A DNA stretch of 64,000 nt from NCBI RefSeq assembly GCF_019219075.1, contig NZ_JAHUWJ010000002.1, positions 62,001 to 126,000 of the forward strand, read 5' to 3'. Both the position numbers and the translations under genes were made by a program. Below the pieces are notes generated by a model. The model was not told where the DNA came from, ran no database searches, and saw only the letters and a program-made list of their open reading frames with translations. This DNA comes from Chitinophaga sp. sic0106. GTDB taxonomy: Bacteria > Bacteroidota > Bacteroidia > Chitinophagales > Chitinophagaceae. Positions 18,149 through 26,122 of the stretch are shown here, one piece after another (positions within the stretch are counted from its first letter, which is position 1; every line of letters begins with the position of its first letter).

Positions 18149-18721
18149 ATGGAACAAATAATAATGTGGCTGCGTCAGCCCTGGCCATGGTATGTGGCCG
18201 GGCCGCTGATCGGGCTTACCGTGCCTTTACTGCTGATTTTAGGGAATAAAACTTTCGGGATATCGTCCTCGTTGCGACACGTGTGCGCCGCTTGTATCCC
18301 TGCTAAAATTCCTTTTTTTACCTACGAGTGGAAAAAGGAAAAATGGAACTTAGTTTTTGCTTTGGGAATATTACTGGGTGGTTTTCTTGCGATGACCTTT
18401 CTGCGGGATGGTACAGCCGTAACTGTACATCCGCACCTGGTAAATGAGTTGTCGGGCTATGGTATAAAGGATTACTCCTCATTGATACCTGCTGACCTGT
18501 TTAACTGGCAGCAGCTATTTACCTGGCGTGGTGTCATCATGATGGTGGGTGGTGGCTTCCTGGTAGGCTTTGGAACCCGCTATGCCGGCGGATGTACGAG
18601 TGGTCACTCCATCATGGGGTTGTCTTCTTTGCAATGGCCATCGCTGGTAGCTACCTGTTGCTTTATGGCCGGCGGTTTTATTATGGCGAATTTAATTTTA
18701 CCTTTTATTCTTTCCATCTAA
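18149..18721 (+). CDS. YeeE/YedE-family transporter, N-terminal half
   Basis: Membrane protein of 190 aa with about five hydrophobic helices, DUF395 (YeeE/YedE) family. The signature is RYAGGCTSGHSIMGL, whose cysteine in GGCTSGH is conserved in thiosulfate/sulfur-compound transporters of the TsuA type. Another cysteine pair lies in SLRHVCAACIPAK. It follows the MBL-rhodanese gene by 2 bases and the other half of the transporter follows by 10, so the three proteins are expected together. Import of thiosulfate or another sulfur species is inferred from the family. Confidence 0.9.
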   Translation: MEQIIMWLRQPWPWYVAGPLIGLTVPLLLILGNKTFGISSSLRHVCAACIPAKIPFFTYEWKKEKWNLVFALGILLGGFLAMTFLRDGTAVTVHPHLVNELSGYGIKDYSSLIPADLFNWQQLFTWRGVIMMVGGGFLVGFGTRYAGGCTSGHSIMGLSSLQWPSLVATCCFMAGGFIMANLILPFILSI

Positions 18722-18731
18722 GTAAATTATT

Positions 18732-19136
18732 ATGTTAAAATATTTGCTCGCCGGTATAGCCTTTGGCGTTATACTGGTAAAAGAGGAGCTGGTGAGCTGG
18801 TTCCGTATCCAGGAAATGTTTCGTTTGCAATCATTCCATTTGTATGGCATCATCGGCAGTGCCGTTGTGGTGGGTATGATTTCGGTTTTGCTTATTAAAA
18901 AGTTTGGTATCAAAACTATTAAGGGAGATGCGATTGTTATCCCTGACAAAAAGTTTCATAAGGGAAATATCTACGGTGGGTTGATTTTCGGGCTGGGCTG
19001 GGCGCTCACCGGTGCCTGTCCGGGGCCGCTGCTGGCGCAGGCCGGCGGTGGCGCCACGGTGATCGCGGTTACATTGTTGAGTGCCGTGGCGGGAACGTGG
19101 GTATATGGTAAGGTGAGGGAAAGGTTACCGCATTGA
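18732..19136 (+). CDS. YeeE/YedE-family transporter, C-terminal half
   Basis: Membrane protein of 134 aa with four hydrophobic helices, the second half of a split YeeE/YedE transporter. It carries the second family signature GACPGPLLAQAGGG. In single-chain homologues both cysteine motifs (GGCTSGH and GACPGP) line one pore, so this protein and the preceding 190-aa one should assemble. It is the last gene of the sulfur operon; the next 125 bases hold a triple hairpin before the convergent GH3 gene. Confidence 0.9.
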   Translation: MLKYLLAGIAFGVILVKEELVSWFRIQEMFRLQSFHLYGIIGSAVVVGMISVLLIKKFGIKTIKGDAIVIPDKKFHKGNIYGGLIFGLGWALTGACPGPLLAQAGGGATVIAVTLLSAVAGTWVYGKVRERLPH

Positions 19137-19164
19137 TGGTTGCGTTATATTTTAATTTATGTAG

Positions 19165-19264
19165 GTAGAGCCGCAATGCTTGCGGCTCCTCGCTAATATA
19201 AAACCGCTTAGATCCCGCTGATGAGCAGGATCTAAGCGGATAGCCACAAGCATTGTGGCTCTAC
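19165..19264. repeat. Triple-hairpin element between convergent genes
   Basis: Three local hairpins: 19168-19176 with 19180-19188 (9 bp, 3-base loop); 19204-19215 with 19228-19239 (12 bp); and 19242-19249 with 19253-19260 (8 bp, 3-base loop). The outer two are inverted copies over 23 bases with two differences. Those two differing bases pair with each other inside each hairpin (G-C at left, A-T at right). It overlaps the GH3 stop codon. It probably acts as a bidirectional terminator or is a repetitive extragenic element. Confidence 0.75.
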
Positions 19265-21591
19265 AGGGCTGCCAGGTTTTTTTCCAACATCATTTCTTTT
19301 CCGATTTTATATTCGGTAGACGTAATAACCATCTCCGCATTAGCGCCGATTTCTAATTTATAAGTCCCCGGTGTCACTACCCACGCCATCCTCGCTTCAT
19401 CAAACCATGCGAGATCGGACATCCCCAGCGTTAACTGCACCGTTTCTTTTCCACCGGGTGGCAGGATTCCTGTTTTAGCAAAGGCTTTCAGTTCCCGTAC
19501 CGGGCGGCCTTGTTTGATGGCTGGTGCAGATACGTACAGTTGTACCACCTCTCTGCCGGGGCGGTTACCACTGTTGGTAACAGTAACGGCTACACGGATG
19601 GGTGCCACACCGGGCGCACTGGTCACACGTGGACGGCTATACGTAAAGTTCGTATAGGATAATCCATATCCAAAAGGAAAAGCAGTGGCAATATTATTCG
19701 TGGTATATCCCCGGTACCCAACGTAAATATCTTCTGTATACTGTACTTCCGAAGGCTTGCCCATCATAGGATTGCCGTTGTTGCTGCCGCCTGGAAGTTC
19801 TTTTCCGGGGAAACCGGCCGATGAGGGCACGTCAGTGTATTGCATGGGAAAGCTGGCTGCTAGTCGCCCGGAAGGATTAATATTTCCGCTGATCACATCT
19901 GCGATGCTGCTGCCTCCTTCCTGGCCGGGTTGCCATGCCAGCAGGATCGCATCTGCATACTGGCGCCAGCTGGCTGTTTCAATGACACCTCCTATATTGA
20001 GTACTACCACTACTTTTTTATTGTTCGCATGGAATGCTTCACTGATTACTTTCAGCATGGTGCGTTCATCCTCACGGAGGAGGAAATCGTTTTCGATGTT
20101 ACGGTCGCTGCCCTCACCGGCGTTTCGGCCGATGGTGATGATGGCCACATCCATGTATTTGGCGAGGCGGCTGATGGCCTCTGAATCCGGCTGCTGCTCC
20201 GGGATGGGTGGCGGCGTGCTAAAGAGAGATGGTGATTTTGGCAGCTGGGCTGTTTTCTCTGTGATGTAGCGCCCGTATTCAGTTTGTAATCCGGCGTCGA
20301 GTACATAACCGCCTTGCAGCATCGCTTTATCGAGATCGGTGACGTAGGCTTTGTTTACATCCCCGCTGCCGGTGCCGCCGGCAATGAGCTTATAGGAGGT
20401 AACGCCAAACAGTGCAATTTTCCCTGGTGCAGTAATAGGCAGCGCGCTGTCGTTTTTAAGCAGCACCATACTTTCTGCGGCGGCCCTGCGCACGATGGCG
20501 GCGCTGGCGCTGAGGTCCGGCTTATCGGAATATTTATATTTTTTAAAAACGGGGGATTGTACCACCAGTTGCAGAATAGCGGCTACGTTGGCATCCAGCG
20601 TTTGGGCGGACAGTGACCCATCCTGCAGGGCGCCGAGCAGGGCTTGCGATTGCGCATAGAAACCGGGCATCAGCAGGTTATTCCAGGCATTGAGCTGTTG
20701 CGCGGGGTTGGTGCCACCAAACCAGTCAGTGATTACGGTGCCTTTGAATTTCCATTCATCGCGCAGGATGCGTTTGAGCAACACGGGATTTTCGGAAGTA
20801 TATACGCCATTGATTTTATTATAGGAAGACATTACCGTCCATGGCTGTCCGTGTTTTACGGCAAGCTGGAACCCGCGGAGGTATAACTCACGGAGGGCAC
20901 GCTGACTCACGATGGTATTGAGTTGCATGCGATTGAATTCCTGGTTGTTGGCAGCGAAATGTTTAATGGAGGTGCCTACACCGGTGGATTGCACACCCCG
21001 AACCATGGCCGCGGCCATATGGCCGGTTAGCAGTGGATCTTCCGAATAGTATTCGAAGTTGCGCCCGCCCAGCGGATTACGCTGTAGGTTCATACCCGGA
21101 CCAAGGATCACATCAATACCGTATTCCAGCGCTTCCTTACCCATGGCCTTGCCGATTTGTGTTACCAGCGCCGTATCCCAGCTGGAGGCGAGGAGGGTGG
21201 CTACGGGGAAGCCAGTGGCAAAGTAAGGTTTGGTGGAATCGCTGTTGCGGTAGGGGTTGATGCGTATGCCTGCGGGGCCGTCGGACAGGATGATGGTGGG
21301 GATGCCGAGGCGGGGAATGGCATGTGTGCGGCCGGCGGCACCGGGTACTTTCTCCGGGATGTCATCATCCTTAGGATCGCCGGGCGGCAGGAGGCCGGGT
21401 GGGAGGCCTTCAATTTTGAGGCCCATACCTGTTACCAGGCTCACCTTCTCAGCTGCGGTCATAGCTGCAACTACGCGGGGAATACTTTGTTTGTCTGTAA
21501 GTCTGATATTGTTTTTATCCTGTGCCATCGTATGAACTGTTAATCCTAACAGGATAGGGATGGACAAGCACGGGGGGATGTTGTACTTCAT
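19261..21591 (-). CDS. GH3 family beta-glucosidase
   Basis: Exported, probably periplasmic, beta-glucosidase of 776 aa. A signal peptide covers about 1-23. The GH3 N-terminal barrel shows ILSDGPAGIR, the substrate segment SIKHFAANNQ (K210, H211) and nucleophile D289 in VITDWFGG. The second domain (about 395-590) carries the general acid candidate region RNAGEGSDR. A fibronectin-III-like domain forms the C-terminus (GREVVQLYVSAP). The length is standard for a three-domain GH3. It is convergent with the sulfur operon, but would finish the oligosaccharides released by the GH16/GH30 enzymes 3 kb away. No promoter match was found upstream. Confidence 0.93.
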   Translation of the reverse strand: MKYNIPPCLSIPILLGLTVHTMAQDKNNIRLTDKQSIPRVVAAMTAAEKVSLVTGMGLKIEGLPPGLLPPGDPKDDDIPEKVPGAAGRTHAIPRLGIPTIILSDGPAGIRINPYRNSDSTKPYFATGFPVATLLASSWDTALVTQIGKAMGKEALEYGIDVILGPGMNLQRNPLGGRNFEYYSEDPLLTGHMAAAMVRGVQSTGVGTSIKHFAANNQEFNRMQLNTIVSQRALRELYLRGFQLAVKHGQPWTVMSSYNKINGVYTSENPVLLKRILRDEWKFKGTVITDWFGGTNPAQQLNAWNNLLMPGFYAQSQALLGALQDGSLSAQTLDANVAAILQLVVQSPVFKKYKYSDKPDLSASAAIVRRAAAESMVLLKNDSALPITAPGKIALFGVTSYKLIAGGTGSGDVNKAYVTDLDKAMLQGGYVLDAGLQTEYGRYITEKTAQLPKSPSLFSTPPPIPEQQPDSEAISRLAKYMDVAIITIGRNAGEGSDRNIENDFLLREDERTMLKVISEAFHANNKKVVVVLNIGGVIETASWRQYADAILLAWQPGQEGGSSIADVISGNINPSGRLAASFPMQYTDVPSSAGFPGKELPGGSNNGNPMMGKPSEVQYTEDIYVGYRGYTTNNIATAFPFGYGLSYTNFTYSRPRVTSAPGVAPIRVAVTVTNSGNRPGREVVQLYVSAPAIKQGRPVRELKAFAKTGILPPGGKETVQLTLGMSDLAWFDEARMAWVVTPGTYKLEIGANAEMVITSTEYKIGKEMMLEKNLAAL

Positions 21592-21640
21592 AGGGAACAG
21601 TATCTGCTACCCCCAAGATATTCAATTTACCGTATTTTTT

Positions 21641-22603
21641 TTAGCTTTTAATAAGACTGGGCAGTGGCTGCCCAGTGGCAGCGGCAATGATGTTTTCTGC
21701 GGCCAGCAGCGCCATTTTGCCTCTCGTTACCGAGGTGGCAGAGCCTATGTGCGGTAGTATGGCTACCGTAGGCAGCGACAATAACGGATTATCAGCGCTC
21801 ATGGGTTCCGGGTTGGTTACGTCCAGTCCGGCGCCCCATATGAGGCCTTCCTGAATAGCTTCGTACAGGGATGTTTCATCGTGAATACCACCTCTGGCGG
21901 TGTTAATAAAGATGGACGTCGGTTTCATCTGCCTGAATATATCTTTATTAAACCTGCCTTTTGTTTCCGGTGTAAGGGCGGTGTGTACACTGAGTACGTC
22001 ACTTTGCTGCAGCAGTTCTTCAAAGGTGACGTAGGTGGCGTTCAATTCTTTTTCAGCAGCAGTATTACGGTGGCGGTTATTGTAGATGATGGGCATATCG
22101 AACGCGCGCTGACAGCGGCGGGCGAGTATCGTACCGATGTTCCCGAGTCCCCATACCCCGAGGGTTTTGCCTTCCAGGTCGATGCCCAGGTTAGCGGTAG
22201 GATCAGAAAAGCCCCATTCCTGGCTGAGAATGCGCTTATGCATATAAAACGCCTTGCGGGCAACAGATTGCATTAGGAGGAAAGCCACGTCGGCAGTGGA
22301 TTTGCTGGGTACTCCCGGTACGTTGGTAACGGGAATGCCTATATCTTTTGCAGCAAGAATATCAATATTATCGTAGCCGGCACTCATCAGCGCAATGATT
22401 TTCAGGTGACTGCATTTAGTCAGAAATTCACGGTTCATGGCTTTGCCACCGGCATAATATAGTGCGTCGTAGGACTGTAATGTATCCGCCAGTTCATCCG
22501 GTGAGAGGCTTCTTTTCTCCTTCCATTCTGTTACCTGTATGCCTGCCTGTTCCATGCGGATGCGGCCTTCAGCAGGAATCACTCTTGTTGCAAAAACCTT
22601 CAT
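21641..22603 (-). CDS. D-2-hydroxyacid dehydrogenase, glyoxylate/hydroxypyruvate/gluconate reductase type
   Basis: Cytosolic NAD(P)H-dependent reductase of 320 aa. The Rossmann motif is GLGNIG (152-157). The catalytic set is R237 (NTARGG), E266 (NPEP) and H285 (PHIGSAT). After the second strand the segment NNRHR (175-179) supplies arginines, which usually favours NADPH. Best fits are GhrB-like glyoxylate/hydroxypyruvate reductase or 2-ketogluconate reductase. It has its own -7 box at 22634-22641 and no clear operon partner. Confidence 0.92.
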   Translation of the reverse strand: MKVFATRVIPAEGRIRMEQAGIQVTEWKEKRSLSPDELADTLQSYDALYYAGGKAMNREFLTKCSHLKIIALMSAGYDNIDILAAKDIGIPVTNVPGVPSKSTADVAFLLMQSVARKAFYMHKRILSQEWGFSDPTANLGIDLEGKTLGVWGLGNIGTILARRCQRAFDMPIIYNNRHRNTAAEKELNATYVTFEELLQQSDVLSVHTALTPETKGRFNKDIFRQMKPTSIFINTARGGIHDETSLYEAIQEGLIWGAGLDVTNPEPMSADNPLLSLPTVAILPHIGSATSVTRGKMALLAAENIIAAATGQPLPSLIKS

Positions 22604-23214
22604 ATATTATTTATTGGTGGTGGGGGTATGTTGCAAAGATAATGCCTTTCCGGTTGTTCTTTGCCGGTGTGAATAAGAGCGCCTTCGGTGTCCTTATCCA
22701 TGCCGGAGCGCCCTCCGGCCGCTGGCAGGCGGATTCTCCGGAAAACGCGGTAATTAATTTAAAAAAATCTATTCTCTTTTTATACCTTTAGCCCCCGAAC
22801 AGTGTAACAATGATGAAACGCCACAGCACTCCTGTAGCTGAAAGGCCCTGCTATTAATTCTCTCAGCATCTTGTTGCCTGCTCACTTGTATCAAGCTGAT
22901 ATTAAAACTTATTGATACCAACCACCAGGAGCGGCGCAGCAGCAAGATCCTTGACCGCATGAAGGGTCCCGGGGATGTTCCCCATGCTGCCGGCTTCCAT
23001 GGTGAAGTGGCAGGCAGACAAAAAACGAACCCTCATCGATTCTTGTGTGCATATTTAGTTCACTGTCCATACTTTGCCCCTGCATTTACTGATTGCTGAG
23101 GAAAAATTGCAACAATACTTATGTTCGTTTGTTATAATATGGTATTTTCTTCGGGGGCATGGTATTTGCGCAAGGGTAAAAGCAAGACTGTCACACACTA
23201 CAACTGGGGTATGC
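22604..23214. other. Intergenic region of 611 bases with a possible 15-codon leader frame
   Basis: A minus-strand -7 box (TATCTTTG, 22634-22641) serves the dehydrogenase. A GC-rich hairpin GCCGGAG-CGCC-CTCCGGC lies near 22703-22720. A -7-like TACCTTTA at about 22784-22791 is followed by ATG ATG AAA at 22810 and a 15-codon frame (MMKRHSTPVAERPCY) ending at 22857. Further short inverted repeats lie near 22970-23015. No protein family is recognised. The GT39 reading frame stays open back to 23074, but that extension is not family-like. Confidence 0.4.
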
Positions 23215-24714
23215 ATGATCCAACCGGCGACTAACCTATATGGCTATATTAAAACTGATAAGTGGGTATTTATATCCCTGGTGACTATTTTAATAATGCG
23301 GGTGGCTTTTATATGGCTGATGGGACCCATGCCACAAGATGCCTATTATTACTTTTACGGGCAGCATCCTGCGCTCAGCTATTTTGATCATCCGCCAGGT
23401 GTGGCGGTACTGACCAGAACTTTTACAGATATTTTCGGGCGGCATAGTTTTGCTATTAAGTTGGGTGATACTGTAGTCACCTTGCTGATGGTGGGTTGCT
23501 TTTACCTGCTTGCGAAAAAGTTTCTGAGCCCGCATAAAGTTTGGAAGTCTTTACTGCTGATGCTTTCCACGCTGATGGTCACCATTTTGTCGTTGGTGAC
23601 TACGCCGGATGTGCCGTTGATGTTGTGGTGGGCAGTATCGCTGTTGTGTTTGTATAAAGTGATATTCGAGCATAAGGGCCATTGGTGGATATGGACAGGA
23701 ATGGCCATGGGGCTGGCTTTTGATAGTAAATACACCGCAGTGTTGCTGCCGGCTGGTACCGTATTGTTTTTATTACTGAGTGCCCGTAGCAGGCGGTGGT
23801 TAATATCTCCGTGGTTCCTGCTTTCCATTGTTTGTTTTTTTGTGGCAATCTCTCCTGTGATCATCTGGAATGTGAATAATGGATTTGCCTCGTTTAAGTT
23901 TCAGTCGTCCGAGCGTGCAGGGGATATTGAATTAAACTGGCTGGATGTACTGGGAGTAGTGGGGCATCAGGCTGCTATATTGATACCGGTATTATTTTTT
24001 GCACTGTGTTATTTTATCTGGAAAGCTGCGCGGCGCTACGGATGGCGGTGGTGGCGTGTGCCGGAGAAAGAACTCTGGCTGCTATGTTTCTTTTTACCTG
24101 TTTTCATTGGCTTCTTCCTGATAAGCCCTGTTTACTGGGTGAAACTCAATTGGATGATGCCTGGTTACATTACGGGAATTATATGGGTAAGTGTTTGGTT
24201 GGGTAATCGCTGGCTGCGGTGGCAATACATTATTTCGCTGGTGGTGCACCTGGCTTTGGCGGCAGAGATATTATTTTATCCGGTGCCGGTGAAGTCGGAC
24301 GATACCTGGGCGGGTTGGCCTGGCCTGGGAAAAGCGGTGCAGCAAATTCACGCAACTTATCCAGATGATTTTATTTTTTCAGCGGACGACTATAAAACCA
24401 GTGCTATACTCAACCTTTATATGGGTAAGATGGTTTATTCTCAGAACATAATTGGTAAAAGGGCGCTGGAGTTTGACTATGTGGGCACTGACCTGCAGTC
24501 GCTGAAAGGCAGGAATGCTATTTTTATCAATTCGCTGACGGATGTAAAAGATGATATTGACGAGCAGGCCTTTGTGAAGGATTTGCAGCCTTATTTCAGC
24601 AGTGTGATACCGCTGGAGCCAATCGTGGTGAAGCGTAACGGCAGGCTGGTAAGGAAATGGCTGGTGTTTCGGTGTATCGGATACAATCCGCCGGCAGAAA
24701 AGGTTGTAGAATAA
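23215..24714 (+). CDS. GT39/ArnT-like membrane glycosyltransferase
   Basis: Polytopic membrane protein of 499 aa from the ATG at 23215, in the dolichyl-phosphate-mannose/ArnT superfamily that moves sugars from polyprenyl-phosphate donors on the outer face of the inner membrane. The family acidic motif lies in the first periplasmic loop (PMPQDAYYYFYGQHPALSYF, followed by DHPP). About ten hydrophobic helices follow and a soluble C-terminal domain starts near 420. An upstream in-frame start at 23074 exists, but its 47 extra residues are not family-like. The sugar acceptor may be lipid A or protein; this cannot be told. It is monocistronic. Confidence 0.87.
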   Translation: MIQPATNLYGYIKTDKWVFISLVTILIMRVAFIWLMGPMPQDAYYYFYGQHPALSYFDHPPGVAVLTRTFTDIFGRHSFAIKLGDTVVTLLMVGCFYLLAKKFLSPHKVWKSLLLMLSTLMVTILSLVTTPDVPLMLWWAVSLLCLYKVIFEHKGHWWIWTGMAMGLAFDSKYTAVLLPAGTVLFLLLSARSRRWLISPWFLLSIVCFFVAISPVIIWNVNNGFASFKFQSSERAGDIELNWLDVLGVVGHQAAILIPVLFFALCYFIWKAARRYGWRWWRVPEKELWLLCFFLPVFIGFFLISPVYWVKLNWMMPGYITGIIWVSVWLGNRWLRWQYIISLVVHLALAAEILFYPVPVKSDDTWAGWPGLGKAVQQIHATYPDDFIFSADDYKTSAILNLYMGKMVYSQNIIGKRALEFDYVGTDLQSLKGRNAIFINSLTDVKDDIDEQAFVKDLQPYFSSVIPLEPIVVKRNGRLVRKWLVFRCIGYNPPAEKVVE

Positions 24715-24774
24715 CCGATGATTGTCGTCAATGGTTTTATTGATTAGAATCATCATCGATTGTATAAACATCAT

Positions 24775-24805
24775 TTTGTTTTAGATGTCAGGTGTATTAG
24801 ATTTG
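24775..24805 (+). promoter_or_regulatory. Near-perfect Bacteroidota promoter for the 24.9-26.0 kb gene pair
   Basis: TTTG (24775-24778), 19 bases, then TAGATTTG (24798-24805) matches the full consensus TTTG-N19-TAnnTTTG. Transcription would begin near 24811, giving a leader of about 114 bases before the first gene. Confidence 0.75.
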
Positions 24806-24861
24806 TTGTACAGTTAACATCTATCTAAAGTTAAACGGATGGCGGTCTTTACCGGTATCTC

Positions 24862-24892
24862 GTCACCGCAGCTAGCTGCGGTGACATTTTTT
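24862..24892 (+). terminator. 24-bp perfect palindrome plus T6 in the leader
   Basis: GTCACCGCAGCT is followed directly by its complement AGCTGCGGTGAC (24862-24885), then A and six T (24887-24892). It has intrinsic terminator form. It lies between the promoter at 24775 and the ATG at 24925, so it is either the GT39 terminator or an attenuator for the next genes. Confidence 0.7.
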
Positions 24893-24924
24893 CCAGTGAC
24901 AATTACAATTAAAAGTACCATCAT

Positions 24925-25614
24925 ATGTATACTGAATTTTCTCTCAACTCAATTCAACAAAGATTCTGCGAAGGTTTTCTGTTTTTTCCGTTTAAGCAGT
25001 TGAAGAAGTCAGGTAACTATATATACAAGCAGTATAAGCCTAATTCCGGTATCCGCCAGGTGCTGGAGGAACGGAAAGTGGCGTTTGATTTTCATGTTTT
25101 CTTTGCACAGCAGTTGTTGGAGAAGATCAACAAGGTGGCCATTCCAAACGGAATAGCACTGATGCGCCAGGTAGAACGGTTGTTTGAAAGCAATAACAGG
25201 TCGGAGCATACTACTGCTGCGGTATTTACCACCTTTACGGATATGCTCAGCACTTATTACAATGAGTTATCCAACTATCAGTCGGTGGTATTACTGCGTC
25301 AGCAGGAGGCGGCCAAGCCCATGGTGAAGCGTGCGCCTGACTGTACCAATGCCGGCAATGTATACAGCAATGAGTGGTCGCACCTGATCAAGCAGTTTAT
25401 TTTAAACGGCAATACGGTCATAGAATTTTTACAGGAAAACCTTGACACAGAAAATAGTTATAACCACCTGCCATCCGATTGTACCCGTCAGGATGTAGAA
25501 GAAGTAATAGTGGCTATCAGAGCCTTTAATACTATCCAGTACCAGCTTATTTCCGTACTCCAGCAGTGGAACCAGCGGCAACAGCAGCACAACAGGCAGG
25601 TATATCTGAACTAG
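24925..25614 (+). CDS. Unrecognised 229-aa protein
   Basis: I do not recognise a family. It is a soluble, largely helical protein without signal peptide or membrane helix. It has glutamine-rich stretches near the C-terminus (QQWNQRQQQHNRQ) and hydrophobic heptad-like helices (about 60-125 and 155-220), so a helical bundle is likely. Two cysteines lie in PDCTNAG and PSDCTRQ. It is the first gene of a pair; the next starts one base after its stop. It has a near-consensus promoter with a palindromic leader. It converges on the PAS-kinase/receiver-Crp pair, which may hint at shared control, but no function can be assigned. Confidence 0.75.
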   Translation: MYTEFSLNSIQQRFCEGFLFFPFKQLKKSGNYIYKQYKPNSGIRQVLEERKVAFDFHVFFAQQLLEKINKVAIPNGIALMRQVERLFESNNRSEHTTAAVFTTFTDMLSTYYNELSNYQSVVLLRQQEAAKPMVKRAPDCTNAGNVYSNEWSHLIKQFILNGNTVIEFLQENLDTENSYNHLPSDCTRQDVEEVIVAIRAFNTIQYQLISVLQQWNQRQQQHNRQVYLN

Positions 25615-25615
25615 T

Positions 25616-25993
25616 ATGCAATATTTAGAGAATAGCACTCATTCAAAGGCGGAACTGGACAGGATTTGTTGTTCATGGTTAACAATAGTAGAGGATCTGA
25701 GAGAAGAAAATGCGTTGTTAATCCGGCTGCTGGCTGCAGTATTATCGACCACCGTTTCTCAGGAGTTTGTGGAAGCCGCTGAAAAATACCAGGCCAGGTT
25801 TCTTATTGTTGAAGAAGGACTACTTTTATTACGTCATGAAATAGGTGAACAAAGGCAATGGCTTAAAGGCAAACAAAAAGGTACAAATCCACATTCGCCC
25901 GAAAGATTGCAACGCGATATAGACCGTACTGAGCTGGACTTTGTAACACTCAGGGCCAACTTCCTGCAATTTGCAGGGGGGGAGCACAAATAG
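25616..25993 (+). CDS. Unrecognised 125-aa helical protein
   Basis: Short soluble protein, nearly all predicted helix, with a leucine-rich amphipathic first half (WLTIVEDLREENALLIRLL) suggesting a coiled coil and a charged second half. No signal peptide or known motif. It starts one base after the stop of the 229-aa gene, so the two are almost certainly co-translated and may bind each other. The stop is followed by a pair of overlapping hairpins. Its family is not recognised. Confidence 0.72.
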   Translation: MQYLENSTHSKAELDRICCSWLTIVEDLREENALLIRLLAAVLSTTVSQEFVEAAEKYQARFLIVEEGLLLLRHEIGEQRQWLKGKQKGTNPHSPERLQRDIDRTELDFVTLRANFLQFAGGEHK

Positions 25994-26021
25994 TATTACT
26001 TGTATTAGATTGTATTTTATG

Positions 26022-26103
26022 TTTTTGAAAAAGTCCCGGTGCTATATAGCACCGGGACTTTTTCAAAAAGCAGGGTCGCATAGGGTGATCCTGCTTTTTG
26101 AAA
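26022..26103. terminator. Two mutually exclusive hairpins between convergent genes
   Basis: Hairpin one pairs 26022-26042 with 26049-26069 (21 bp, perfect, loop TATATA). Hairpin two pairs 26061-26077 with 26087-26103 (17 bp, one G-T). They share nine bases (26061-26069), so only one can form fully. They lie between the 125-aa gene and the convergent receiver-Crp gene and probably terminate both directions. Confidence 0.75.
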
Positions 26104-26122
26104 GCCTTAGAGAACAAAAAAA

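Noticed and set aside
22862..23098. Open stretch containing RRSSKILDRMKGPG as a decayed gene
   Set aside because: No start codon in a sensible place, no homology recognised and no sign of codon bias.
23074..23214. Longer N-terminus for the GT39 glycosyltransferase
   Set aside because: Forty-seven extra residues do not look like a signal or membrane segment of this family; the ATG at 23215 fits better.
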